Of a DNA stretch of 64,000 nucleotides, positions 1-8,174 are shown piece after piece (position 1 is the stretch's first letter; every line of letters starts with the position of its first letter). Source of the DNA: Methylobacterium sp. 10 (lineage in GTDB: Bacteria; Pseudomonadota; Alphaproteobacteria; Rhizobiales; Beijerinckiaceae); contig NZ_KI912577.1 in NCBI RefSeq assembly GCF_000519085.1, forward strand, positions 2,361,331 to 2,425,330, in the 5' to 3' direction. A model generated the notes under the pieces. It did no database searches, had not been told where the DNA came from, and worked only from the letters and a program-made list of their open reading frames with translations. A program made the position numbers and the translations under genes.

Positions 1-329
1 ACGTGGCCATCGCCGGCGGCGTCCACATCGCGGCCCTGGGCGGCATCTGGCTCGTGGCGATCTTCGGGTTCGCCGGTCTGGTCGTCCGGTCCGACGGCCT
101 CTCGTTCAAGCCGCGGCTGCCGGCCGGTTGGACCAGGCTTTCCTTTCCGGTGCAGTGGCGGGGCCGGGACCTTGTCGTCACCGTCGATCCCGTGAGGAAC
201 GTCCTCGACGCGACCCTGAGGGGCGGCGACGCGATGGTCGTTTCGGTCGGGCCCATCCGGCGAACCCTCGGCGTCGGAGCCTCGATCAGCATCCCGCTCC
301 CTCCGTCGACGTACCCGGTCGCGGCTTGA
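1..329 (+). CDS. C-terminal end of a glycoside hydrolase family 65 protein (partial)
   Basis: The gene runs in from the left edge; only about the last 108 residues are visible and no start is seen. The segment GGVHIAALGGIWLVAIFGFAGL, followed by an Arg-Leu-Pro-rich stretch and a beta-rich tail (WRGRDLVVTVDP), matches the C-terminal part of GH65 enzymes as I know them (trehalose, maltose or kojibiose phosphorylases and hydrolases). In that family a helix of the (alpha/alpha)6 barrel is followed by a small beta domain. Substrate cannot be told from this fragment. It ends 14 bases before a FixK-type box, so the next transcription unit begins right after it. The family call is fairly confident and the activity is open. 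Confidence 0.6.
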   Translation, partial: VAIAGGVHIAALGGIWLVAIFGFAGLVVRSDGLSFKPRLPAGWTRLSFPVQWRGRDLVVTVDPVRNVLDATLRGGDAMVVSVGPIRRTLGVGASISIPLPPSTYPVAA

Positions 330-343
330 GCGGTCGTCCCGTT

Positions 344-357
344 TTGATCCTGCGCAA
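344..357 (+). promoter_or_regulatory. FixK/FNR-type box upstream of the BON-ATPase genes
   Basis: TTGATCCTGCGCAA matches the repeated window motif TTGATCCAGCGCAA with one change. It ends 72 bases before the BON start at 430, which suits a class II activator site. Binding by the Crp/Fnr protein at 37930-38661 is inferred. Confidence 0.7.
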
Positions 358-429
358 AGACCGAGGGCGCCATCGCGTTCACGAAGGTTCCCGATTGGAA
401 CGGCATGCGCCGGACCCGGGAGCATCATC

Positions 430-1077
430 ATGGACGACACCCTGCTTCGACAGCACATCCTCGACGAACTCGACTTCGACCCGAGCGTCGGCTCTGCGCA
501 TATCGGCGTCGCCGTCGACGAGGGCGTGGTCAGTCTCTCCGGATGCGTCGGGACCTATGCCGAGAGAATCGCGGCCGAGAAGGTCGTGCAGAGGGTGCGC
601 GGCGTACGGGCCATCACCGAGGCGCTCGAAGTGCGCGGGCCGGAGACGGAAAGGACGGGCGACGTCGAGATCGCCGGACGTGTCCTGAACGTCCTTGCCT
701 GGGACGCGCGCATTTAGGCCCACGGCATCCAGGTCAAGGTCGAGAAGGGCGCCGTCACGCTCAACGGGACGGTCCCGTACTATTTCCAGAGCGTCGCCGC
801 CGCCTCCGACATCCGCAGGCTGTCCGGCGTCACCGACGTCCTCAACCTGCTCGCCGTGCGTCCCCCGGCCGAGGCTGTCGACGTGAAGGCCAAGATCCTC
901 GCGGCCCTGAAGCGGAACGCCAAGCTGGACGGCGATGCGATCCAGGTCACCGTCGTCGATGACGAGGTCACCCTGGAAGGCTTCGTGAACGCCTGGCACG
1001 AGCGTGAGGTCGCCGAACGCGCGGCCTGGTCCGCACCCGGCGTGCGTGCGGTCGTCGACCGCCTGATGCTGGCATGA
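430..1077 (+). pseudogene. BON-domain protein interrupted by an in-frame TAG
   Basis: This reads as a protein of about 215 residues with three BON (bacterial OsmY and nodulation) domains, a fold linked to envelope or phospholipid binding and osmotic stress. Codon 96 is TAG (715-717). Reading continues in the same frame to 1077 with clear BON sequence on both sides: HIGVAVDEGVVSLSG before it, VKVEKGAVTLNGTV and VTVVDDEVTLEGFV after it. The intact paralogue at 35406-36053 aligns throughout and has proline at the stop position. The gene follows a FixK-type box, and its final TGA overlaps the ATPase start (ATGA), so translational coupling is likely. It could be a real nonsense mutation or a sequence error; if real, the product is a one-domain stub. 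Confidence 0.75.
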
Positions 1078-3842
1078 CCGCGCAGGCGATACCGAGCGCC
1101 ATTGGTACCGGCCTGCCGTCTACGCCGGTGCCCTTCCCGTCGCGCTCGGCCGCCGAGACGGCAAGGGACCTTCACACCGACATCCTCGACGGGTTGAGCG
1201 GCGCCGACGTGGCCAAGCGCCTGGCCCGTGACGGCCCCAACACGCTGGCGAAGGCCGCGTTGGCTTCCGCGCTGGAGATCCTCCTGCATCAGTTCCAGAG
1301 CGTGATGGTGGTGCTGCTCATCGCCGCCTGCGGCGTCGCGCTGGCGCTCGGGGAATGCATCGAGGCCGGGGCCATCCTCGTCGTGATCCTCCTCAACGCC
1401 GCCATCGGCTTCGTGACGGAATGGAAGGCCGCCGCCGCCCTCGACGGATTGCGCAAGCACGCCGTCTCGCTCGCCCGCGTCGTCCGGGACGGCAGGGACC
1501 ACCAGGTCGAGACGGCCGATCTCGTCGCCGGCGACGTCGTGCTCCTCTCGGAGGGGGACCGCGTGCATGCCGACGGGCGGGTGGTCGAGCAGGCGCGCCT
1601 CCAGGTCGACGAGGCCGCGCTCACGGGGGAGTCCCTTCCCGTCGCCAAGTCCTCCGACCCGGTCCTCGACCATGGGGCGGCGCTGGGTGATAGGACGAGC
1701 ATGGTCCACCGGAGCACGGCGGTCACCGCCGGCCGCGGTCGCTTCATCGTCACCGCCACGGGCCCTCGCACTGAGATCGGCCGTATCGGGGCGCTGATCG
1801 CGGGGGTCGCCGAGCACGGCACGCCGCTGGAGGCGAAGCTCGCCCAGCTCAGTCGCGCCCTCCTCGTTATCGTCCTCGCCCTCTGCCTCGTCATCATCCT
1901 GGTCGGTTGGCTCCGGGGCAACGCGCTTCTGTATATGGTCGAGGTCGGCATCTCGCTCGCCGTCGCGGCCGTGCCGGAGGGCCTGCTCGCGGTGACGACG
2001 ATGACGCTCGCCATCGGCATGCAGCGGATGGCCCGTATGAACGCGCTCGTCCGCCGGCTCCCGGCGGTCGAGTCCCTCGGGTCAACCACGGTGATCTGCA
2101 CGGACAAGACCGGCACCCTGACCCGCAACGAGATGACGGTGCGGGCGTACGATGTCGCCGCGCGGCGGTACGAGGTGACCGGGGCGGGGTATGCGGCGGC
2201 GGGTGGGTTCAGCCGCGACGCGGAAGCCGTCGACATCGGGCATGACGAGCTCCTCGGGCTCGCCTTGCGCATCGGCACCCTGTGCAACGACGCCAAGGTG
2301 GATCGGTCGATAGAGGTCGCCACGGCCCTCGGCGACCCCACCGAGGCCGCGCTCATCGTGGCAGCCGAGAAGGCCGGGCTGGACCTCGCCGACCTCGCAA
2401 GGGCCTACCCGCGGATCGGGGAGATCCCGTTCGACAGCGACACCAAGCTGATGGTGACGGTGCACGTCACGCCGGAGGGCACCAACGTCGCCTACGTAAA
2501 GGGCGCACCGGCGGAGGTGCTGAAAGCCAGCGTTTCGGTCGTGGGGGCGGACGGCACAGCATCGTATCTTTCAATCGACCGAGCGCGGATCGAAGCGGCG
2601 AACGAGGCGCTCGCGTCGTCGGCCCTGCGCGTCCTCGGGTTGGCCCATCGCGTGTTGCCGCGGGGGTTCGTCGAAGCGGACCTCACGCGCGACCTCACCT
2701 TCGTAGGGCTCGTCGGATCGACCGACCCGCTGCGGGACGGCGTCAGGGCCACCATCGCCACCTGCCGCGCGGCGGGAATCCGCACGGTCATGATCACCGG
2801 CGACCAGGAGGCGACGGCGGCCGAGATCGCGCGCCAACTCGACCTTGACGTCGCCCCTGACGGGACCGCCCTGAGGACGGTCCACGCGAGGGATCTGGCC
2901 GCTCTCGACGTCGACGGCTGGCGCGCTATGGTGGCGGATGCCGCGGTGTTCGCCCGGGTGTCACCCGAACACAAGCTGCGGATCGTGGACGCCCTGCAGC
3001 GTCGCGGGAACGTGGTCGCCATGACCGGCGACGGGGTTAACGACGCTCCCGCCCTGCGGAAGGCCGACATCGGCATCGCCATGGGGATCAGGGGGACCGA
3101 GGTGGCCAAGGACGCCGCCGACATGGTCATCACCGATGACGACTTCTCGACCATCGTCGGCGCGATCGAGCAGGGGCGGGTGATCGTCAGCAACATCCTG
3201 CGCTTCATCCACTACCTGTTCTCCTGCAACCTCGCCGAGATTGTCACGGTGTTCGCCGCCGTCATGATCGGGTGGCCCATGCCGCTCGGCGTGATGCAGA
3301 TCCTCTGGCTCAACCTCGTCACCGACATCTTCCCAGCCATGGCGCTCACGTTGGAGCCGTCCGATCCCGACGTGATGACGCGCCCGCCACGTGACCCCAA
3401 GCAGGCCCTGATGACGCCGGCCTTCGGCTGGCTGATCGTCTGGCAGGGCTTGCTCCTCGGGGGATGCACGCTCGTTGCGTTCGCCGTCGGGATGGAATGG
3501 TACGGCGTCGGCGAGGAAGGTCTCCGGCACGCTGTCACCGTCGCCTTCATGACCCTGGCGATGAGCCAGGTCGTCCATGCCTTCAGCGCCCGCTCGCGGA
3601 GTCGGTCCGCACTGACATCTAGTCTGTTCACGAACGCCTGGCTCTGGGGGGCGACGGCGGCCTGCGTGGTGTTGCAACTCGCCGCCGTATATTTCCCCCC
3701 CTTGATGCAGGTGCTGCGTACTGTGCCGCTTACGATAACCGACTGGGGGGTCGTCGGTCTGGGGGCCTTCGCGCCGTTCGTAGTGATCGAGCTCGTCAAG
3801 TTCGGGCAGGCTCGGCTACGTACCGCGAAAAAGTTTGTGTGA
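1074..3842 (+). CDS. cation-transporting P-type ATPase (P2 type)
   Basis: This is a 922-residue P-type ATPase that moves a cation across the inner membrane using ATP. In order it shows an N-terminal cation-ATPase domain, an actuator domain with TGES, the transmembrane PEGLL motif, the phosphorylation motif DKTGTLT with Asp344, the hinge TGDGVNDAPAL and a C-terminal membrane block. PEGLL in membrane helix 4 and the lack of a heavy-metal CPx motif place it with Ca2+/Na+/H+ (P2) pumps, not P1B metal pumps. The ion cannot be fixed by eye. It overlaps the BON gene by four bases and shares the FixK-type box at 344. Coupling of a P2 ATPase to a stress regulon is reminiscent of CtpF in the mycobacterial DosR regulon, but that is analogy only. 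Confidence 0.88.
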   Translation: MTAQAIPSAIGTGLPSTPVPFPSRSAAETARDLHTDILDGLSGADVAKRLARDGPNTLAKAALASALEILLHQFQSVMVVLLIAACGVALALGECIEAGAILVVILLNAAIGFVTEWKAAAALDGLRKHAVSLARVVRDGRDHQVETADLVAGDVVLLSEGDRVHADGRVVEQARLQVDEAALTGESLPVAKSSDPVLDHGAALGDRTSMVHRSTAVTAGRGRFIVTATGPRTEIGRIGALIAGVAEHGTPLEAKLAQLSRALLVIVLALCLVIILVGWLRGNALLYMVEVGISLAVAAVPEGLLAVTTMTLAIGMQRMARMNALVRRLPAVESLGSTTVICTDKTGTLTRNEMTVRAYDVAARRYEVTGAGYAAAGGFSRDAEAVDIGHDELLGLALRIGTLCNDAKVDRSIEVATALGDPTEAALIVAAEKAGLDLADLARAYPRIGEIPFDSDTKLMVTVHVTPEGTNVAYVKGAPAEVLKASVSVVGADGTASYLSIDRARIEAANEALASSALRVLGLAHRVLPRGFVEADLTRDLTFVGLVGSTDPLRDGVRATIATCRAAGIRTVMITGDQEATAAEIARQLDLDVAPDGTALRTVHARDLAALDVDGWRAMVADAAVFARVSPEHKLRIVDALQRRGNVVAMTGDGVNDAPALRKADIGIAMGIRGTEVAKDAADMVITDDDFSTIVGAIEQGRVIVSNILRFIHYLFSCNLAEIVTVFAAVMIGWPMPLGVMQILWLNLVTDIFPAMALTLEPSDPDVMTRPPRDPKQALMTPAFGWLIVWQGLLLGGCTLVAFAVGMEWYGVGEEGLRHAVTVAFMTLAMSQVVHAFSARSRSRSALTSSLFTNAWLWGATAACVVLQLAAVYFPPLMQVLRTVPLTITDWGVVGLGAFAPFVVIELVKFGQARLRTAKKFV

Positions 3843-3851
3843 CTTTCCCGG

Positions 3852-3882
3852 ATGCCGACGCAGCCCCCCGCTGCGTCGGCAT
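3852..3882 (+). terminator. hairpin terminator after the P2 ATPase gene
   Basis: A perfect 12-bp stem, ATGCCGACGCAG with CTGCGTCGGCAT, encloses a 7-base C-rich loop and starts ten bases after the ATPase stop codon. The tract after it is only weakly T-rich (TTCGCGTT). Confidence 0.7.
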
Positions 3883-4278
3883 TTCGCGTTCCTCATCAGC
3901 CGGGATCACGCGGACCGGAACTGGAGAGCCGTGCGGGTCGAGGCTCGACCAGCCATCGGTATTGGATCCCGGGTAAATGCCCGATCATGCCCGCGCCAAA
4001 TTTTGAGGGGGCATAATCTAAAATGGATTTGATTGGCGATTTTTCAAACAGCGAACTATTTCGGCTGGCGTTTAGCGATTTCAGGGGGGGGCGAGATTGG
4101 TATTTATTTCTCGTTTATTGTACCGTGTCGGGATCGTTGGCCACTAATTCAGGGCGTCAGCGCCTGAGAGTTCGATGTGCTCCCGCCTGTCTCCAGCGGG
4201 AAGCCTTATGGCTCGCTCCTGTCTCCATATTCACGACGGTTGGGACGTTGCCGACGTTCGGGCGGCCGGTGATCCGAC
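3883..4278. other. intergenic region, no gene seen
   Basis: About 400 bases between the ATPase terminator and the HWE kinase. The middle (roughly 4000-4130) is much richer in A and T than its surroundings. Short open frames here show no coding character. It probably holds the promoter of the kinase gene, but I cannot place it. Confidence 0.5.
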
Positions 4279-5508
4279 TTGAAAGGTCGTGATCCTTCCG
4301 ACCCGTTCCAACATAACAGGGAAGCCTCACTCGAAGCCGAGATCGCACTCCTGCGGCGTGCCCTCGACGAGGCGGTGCGTCGCCTGGCTACGGGATCTCC
4401 ATCGGCCGCCGTCGAGCACGAGCGGGAGATCGCCGAGGGTCGGGCCGCGCTTGCGCTCGCCGATACCCGCGCCGCCGAATTACAGAGGACCGTCGCCGAC
4501 CAAGCTGCACGCCTGGCCTCCCTCGGGCACAGCGAGGCCCGATATCGCCTCGCCGTCGAGAGCGCCCGGGACTACGCGATCTTCACCCTGGATCTCTCCG
4601 GGCGCATCACGGGCTGGAACACAGGGGCGGAGAATTTGCTCGGATGGGACGAGGCCGAGGCGCTCGGGCGTCCGGTGAACGTGATCTTCACGCCCGAGGA
4701 CAACGACGAGGCCGTCGCCGAGGAGGAGATGCGGCTAGCGGTGACCGAAGGCCGGGCCGACGACAACCGCTGGCACCTGCGCAAGGACGGCGGACGGTTC
4801 TGGGCCAACGGCCTGATGATGCCGATGCGCGACGACGCGGGGGGGCTTACCGGCTTCCTCAAGATCCTGAGGGACCTGACCGAGGCGCAGCTTGCGAGCC
4901 AGCATCAGCAGACGCTCATCCACGAGCTCAATCACCGTGTGAAGAACACGCTCGCCACCGTGCAGGCGTTCACGGCCCAGTCGCTCCGCACCGCGACCTC
5001 CATGCAGGAGGCCCGGGAAGCCATCACCGCCCGGCTCATCGCCCTCGCCAGGGCGCACGACGTCCTCACCGTTGAGAAATGGGAGAGCGCGGACCTCGGA
5101 CGCCTGGTGAAGGATGCGCTAAGCCTTCACAACGTCGTCGCCCGTCGCTGCATCTGGGAGGGCGATCCCGTACGGGTCGTGCCCCGCGCCGCGCTCGCCC
5201 TGTCGATGATGGTGCATGAGCTCGCGACGAACGCGACCAAGTACGGGGCCCTGTCGAACGAGGCCGGCACCGTGATGGTGTCCTGGTCGACCCTCGACGA
5301 CGAAGCGGCAGCGCTCGGAACCGCGCCGCGCCTGAGGCTGCTTTGGCAGGAAAGCGGTGGCCCACCCGTGCAGCCGCCCACCCGAAGGGGCTTCGGCAGC
5401 CGGATGATCGAACGGGGCTTGGCCAACGAGCTCGGGGGACGGGCGCAAATCCGCTTCGAGCCCGGCGGCGTCGTCTGCACCTTGGACATACCGCTCGAAC
5501 AGGTCTGA
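4279..5508 (+). CDS. PAS-domain HWE-family sensor histidine kinase
   Basis: A 409-residue soluble kinase. An N-terminal coiled coil (about 15-75) leads into one PAS domain (about 95-205), then the HWE/HisKA_2 dimerisation segment with His219 in ELNHRVKNTLATVQ, then a HATPase domain with HELATNATKYGALS and the HWE-type WQESGGPP and GFGSRMIERGL motifs. There is no membrane segment, so the signal is cytoplasmic. No haem histidine or LOV cysteine is visible in the PAS domain, so its ligand is unknown. HWE kinases often act in general stress or light and oxygen circuits in alphaproteobacteria and usually lack a linked regulator, as here. The start used is TTG at 4279; a later start is possible. 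Confidence 0.85.
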   Translation: MKGRDPSDPFQHNREASLEAEIALLRRALDEAVRRLATGSPSAAVEHEREIAEGRAALALADTRAAELQRTVADQAARLASLGHSEARYRLAVESARDYAIFTLDLSGRITGWNTGAENLLGWDEAEALGRPVNVIFTPEDNDEAVAEEEMRLAVTEGRADDNRWHLRKDGGRFWANGLMMPMRDDAGGLTGFLKILRDLTEAQLASQHQQTLIHELNHRVKNTLATVQAFTAQSLRTATSMQEAREAITARLIALARAHDVLTVEKWESADLGRLVKDALSLHNVVARRCIWEGDPVRVVPRAALALSMMVHELATNATKYGALSNEAGTVMVSWSTLDDEAAALGTAPRLRLLWQESGGPPVQPPTRRGFGSRMIERGLANELGGRAQIRFEPGGVVCTLDIPLEQV

Positions 5509-5562
5509 GGCGCCTGGCAGGGCAGTCGGGATGAAACGATACGGTGCGGGGGATGGGTCGGA

Positions 5563-7722
5563 ATGCATGAGACGGATGCGGTAGCCCCTGTCCGGGAACC
5601 GTCGCGGGGACCCACGGGACGAAACGCGACGGTGCAAGGGGTCTCCCGGGCGTTCGCCATCTTAGGAACCGGCGCGTCCGTAATGGTGCTGGCCGGCTGG
5701 TGGCTCGACGTTCCGATCATGCGAAGCCTCTTTCCGGGAGAGCCGCCGATGGTCGCCTTGACGGCCTTGGCCTGCGTCCTGATCGGAGCGTCGCTGCTGC
5801 TGGCCACGCGGACGCCCCCGTCGTCAACGGGCCGCGTTGCGGAGCGGTCCCTCGCCGGGGCCGCCGGCATCCTCGCGCTCGGCGGTGGACTGCAATACGC
5901 CATCCCCGGGAGCTTCCGCCTCGACGACTGGGTCCAACGCCTTCTGTTCGCGCCCCTGAAACCGGGCAGCGGCATGGCCATTCCGACGGTCTTGTGCATT
6001 CTGGCGACCGTGGCAGGCATACTTTTGCAAGACGCCGAGGATCGCCGCCTGCGTCACCTCGGCGGCCTTTCCTCCCTGTGCGCCTTCGTCATCGCGACGG
6101 CCTGCGGGATCGGCTACGCCTACGGTCTCGGCAGCTTCCACCAAGGCGGTCCGTATTCCCGCATGGCCCTGGTCACCGCCGTGACCCTGGGCTCGCTCTC
6201 GGGAGGGGTGCTGTTAAGTCGTCCGGACCGGCCATGGGTCAGGACGGCGTTTGGCCGCGGCGAGGCCGGGGCGGTCACTCGTCACCTGCTGCCGGCCGTC
6301 GTCGTAGTCCCGCTGGTCCTCGGGTGGCTTGAGCTGCACGCCGTGCGCAACGGCGTGATGGAGGCCGAGACGGGGACGGCCCTCCTCGTCATCGTCTTGG
6401 TGACGGGGCTTGCCGGACTGACCGTGCGCCTCGCCCGCGACGTGGACCGGCGCGTCGCGACCGAGCTGAGGCTCCGAGACACGCTGCAGGGCATGAACGA
6501 TACCCTTCGACAGCGGGTCGACGAGCGGACACGCGAGCTATCCGAGGCGCAGGCCGCGCTCCTTCAATCCCAGAAAATGGACGCGGTCGGCCAATTGACC
6601 GGCGGTGTGGCACATGACTTCAACAACCTGCTGACGATCATCCGTTCGTCGGTCGAGTTCCTGCGACGGCCGGACCTGACCGAGGAACGCCGCCGCCGCT
6701 ACATGGATGCCGTCTCCGACACCGTGGACCGGGCTGCCAAACTTACGGCGCAGCTGCTGGCCTTCGCCAGACGTCAGGCCCTCAAGCCAGAGGTGTTCGA
6801 CGTCGGCGCCCGGGTGCGATCCGTCGCGGACATGCTCGATTCGCTCACCGGGGCGCGCATCCGCATCGTGACGCACTTGCCAGCCATCGCCTGCCACGTG
6901 CGCGCCGACGTCAGCCAGTTCGAAACGGCGTTGGTGAACCTAGCGGTGAACGCCCGCGACGCCATGGGGGGCGAGGGCACGCTCACCATCCGCGTGGTCT
7001 ACAACCGGCCGATGCCGGCCATCCGGGGACACGCCCCCTCGACCGGTCCGTTCGTCTGCGTCGAGGTCTCGGACACGGGTTCGGGCATCCCGGCGGAGAA
7101 CCTCGGCCCCATCTTCGAGCCGTTCTTCACCACGAAGGACATCGGCAAGGGCACCGGACTCGGACTCAGCCAAGTCATCGGCTTCACCAAGCAATCGGGC
7201 GGCGACGTCGACGTGGGAAGCGTCGTCGGCCACGGCACCACCTTCGCCCTCTACCTGCCCGAGGCGGGCGCCGAGGCCGATGCGGCGGACATCGACATCG
7301 AGCCCGAGGGAGCGCCCGTCGAGCAGGGCGGTCGATGCATCCTGATCGTCGAGGACAACGTCGAGGTCGGCCAGTTCTGCGCGCAGATCCTTCACGACCT
7401 CGGCTACGCCACGGTCCTGGTCCATTCGGCCGAGGCGGCCCTGGCGGAGATCGAGGCGCTTCCCTTCCGCTTCGACGCCGTGTTCTCGGACGTGGTGATG
7501 CCCGGCATGGGCGGGATCGGGCTCGCCAATCGGCTCCGCGAGATTCACCCCGACCTTCAGGTCATACTGACGTCCGGCTACAGCCACGTGTTGGCGCAGG
7601 ACGGGGACCACGGGTTCGACCTCGTGCGAAAGCCTTACTCGGCCGCCGAGGTTGGCACCGCTTTGTCCCATGCCGCCGTGCGGCGTTCCAAGCTCAGGGC
7701 AAAGTCTGTTCCGGAGGCTTAG
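5563..7722 (+). CDS. membrane-bound hybrid sensor histidine kinase / response regulator
   Basis: A 719-residue hybrid kinase. The first 290 residues contain about seven to eight hydrophobic segments with no large periplasmic loop, which suggests an integral membrane sensor. A coiled coil then leads to HisKA with phosphoacceptor His351 (GGVAHDFNN), HATPase with DTGSGIP and GTGLGLS, and a C-terminal receiver with phosphoacceptor Asp643 (FSDVVMPGM) and a lysine in VRKPYS. The architecture implies phosphorelay within one protein and transfer to an unlinked partner. It follows the HWE kinase by 54 bases on the same strand, so the two may be co-transcribed. The stimulus is unknown. Confidence 0.88.
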   Translation: MHETDAVAPVREPSRGPTGRNATVQGVSRAFAILGTGASVMVLAGWWLDVPIMRSLFPGEPPMVALTALACVLIGASLLLATRTPPSSTGRVAERSLAGAAGILALGGGLQYAIPGSFRLDDWVQRLLFAPLKPGSGMAIPTVLCILATVAGILLQDAEDRRLRHLGGLSSLCAFVIATACGIGYAYGLGSFHQGGPYSRMALVTAVTLGSLSGGVLLSRPDRPWVRTAFGRGEAGAVTRHLLPAVVVVPLVLGWLELHAVRNGVMEAETGTALLVIVLVTGLAGLTVRLARDVDRRVATELRLRDTLQGMNDTLRQRVDERTRELSEAQAALLQSQKMDAVGQLTGGVAHDFNNLLTIIRSSVEFLRRPDLTEERRRRYMDAVSDTVDRAAKLTAQLLAFARRQALKPEVFDVGARVRSVADMLDSLTGARIRIVTHLPAIACHVRADVSQFETALVNLAVNARDAMGGEGTLTIRVVYNRPMPAIRGHAPSTGPFVCVEVSDTGSGIPAENLGPIFEPFFTTKDIGKGTGLGLSQVIGFTKQSGGDVDVGSVVGHGTTFALYLPEAGAEADAADIDIEPEGAPVEQGGRCILIVEDNVEVGQFCAQILHDLGYATVLVHSAEAALAEIEALPFRFDAVFSDVVMPGMGGIGLANRLREIHPDLQVILTSGYSHVLAQDGDHGFDLVRKPYSAAEVGTALSHAAVRRSKLRAKSVPEA

Positions 7723-8174
7723 TGGTCGAAATATGACGCATGGAATCATGCTCCGAGTCTGCTGCCGACCCAAAGCAGGCTCTGGGAAGGTCCGCTTCGC
7801 GGCAGCTTAGTTGAGGATGACCCCCGTCCGGGGTGGGTGGATCCTAGCCAGTCCGCTTCCAGGCAGCACGTTGACTTAAATGGACGCGATGTCTCGGGTT
7901 GAGTTTCGGGGCGCCGATCTTCATTTTTGAATTTACGGAGAGGCGGGGATAAATCCGATGCAGAAGATCTATACGCGCGTATGCATGATTGATTTATGTA
8001 TTTTGTGAAATGGATTTTACGATTTCGTCTCACCTCAATAAACATGGCGCTTCAATGCGAGAATTGCCATTTTCATTCTGGACTCGATGATTTATTAAAT
8101 TCAATCTGATCAGATTTAATGGTAATTTAGGGTAGCGAGAGCAAAACCTCACGGTTACGCTTGTTCCGAAGATA
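7723..8174. other. intergenic region, no gene seen
   Basis: About 450 bases. The half from roughly 7920 to 8160 is strikingly A+T-rich against the surrounding GC-rich DNA and leads into the GGDEF-EAL gene, so it is the likely promoter region. Open frames on the minus strand here have no convincing coding character. No FixK-type box is present. Confidence 0.5.

Noticed and set aside
3835..4292. Short plus-strand frames between the ATPase and the kinase
   Set aside because: No ribosome site or family likeness; they overlap the terminator and an A+T-rich tract.
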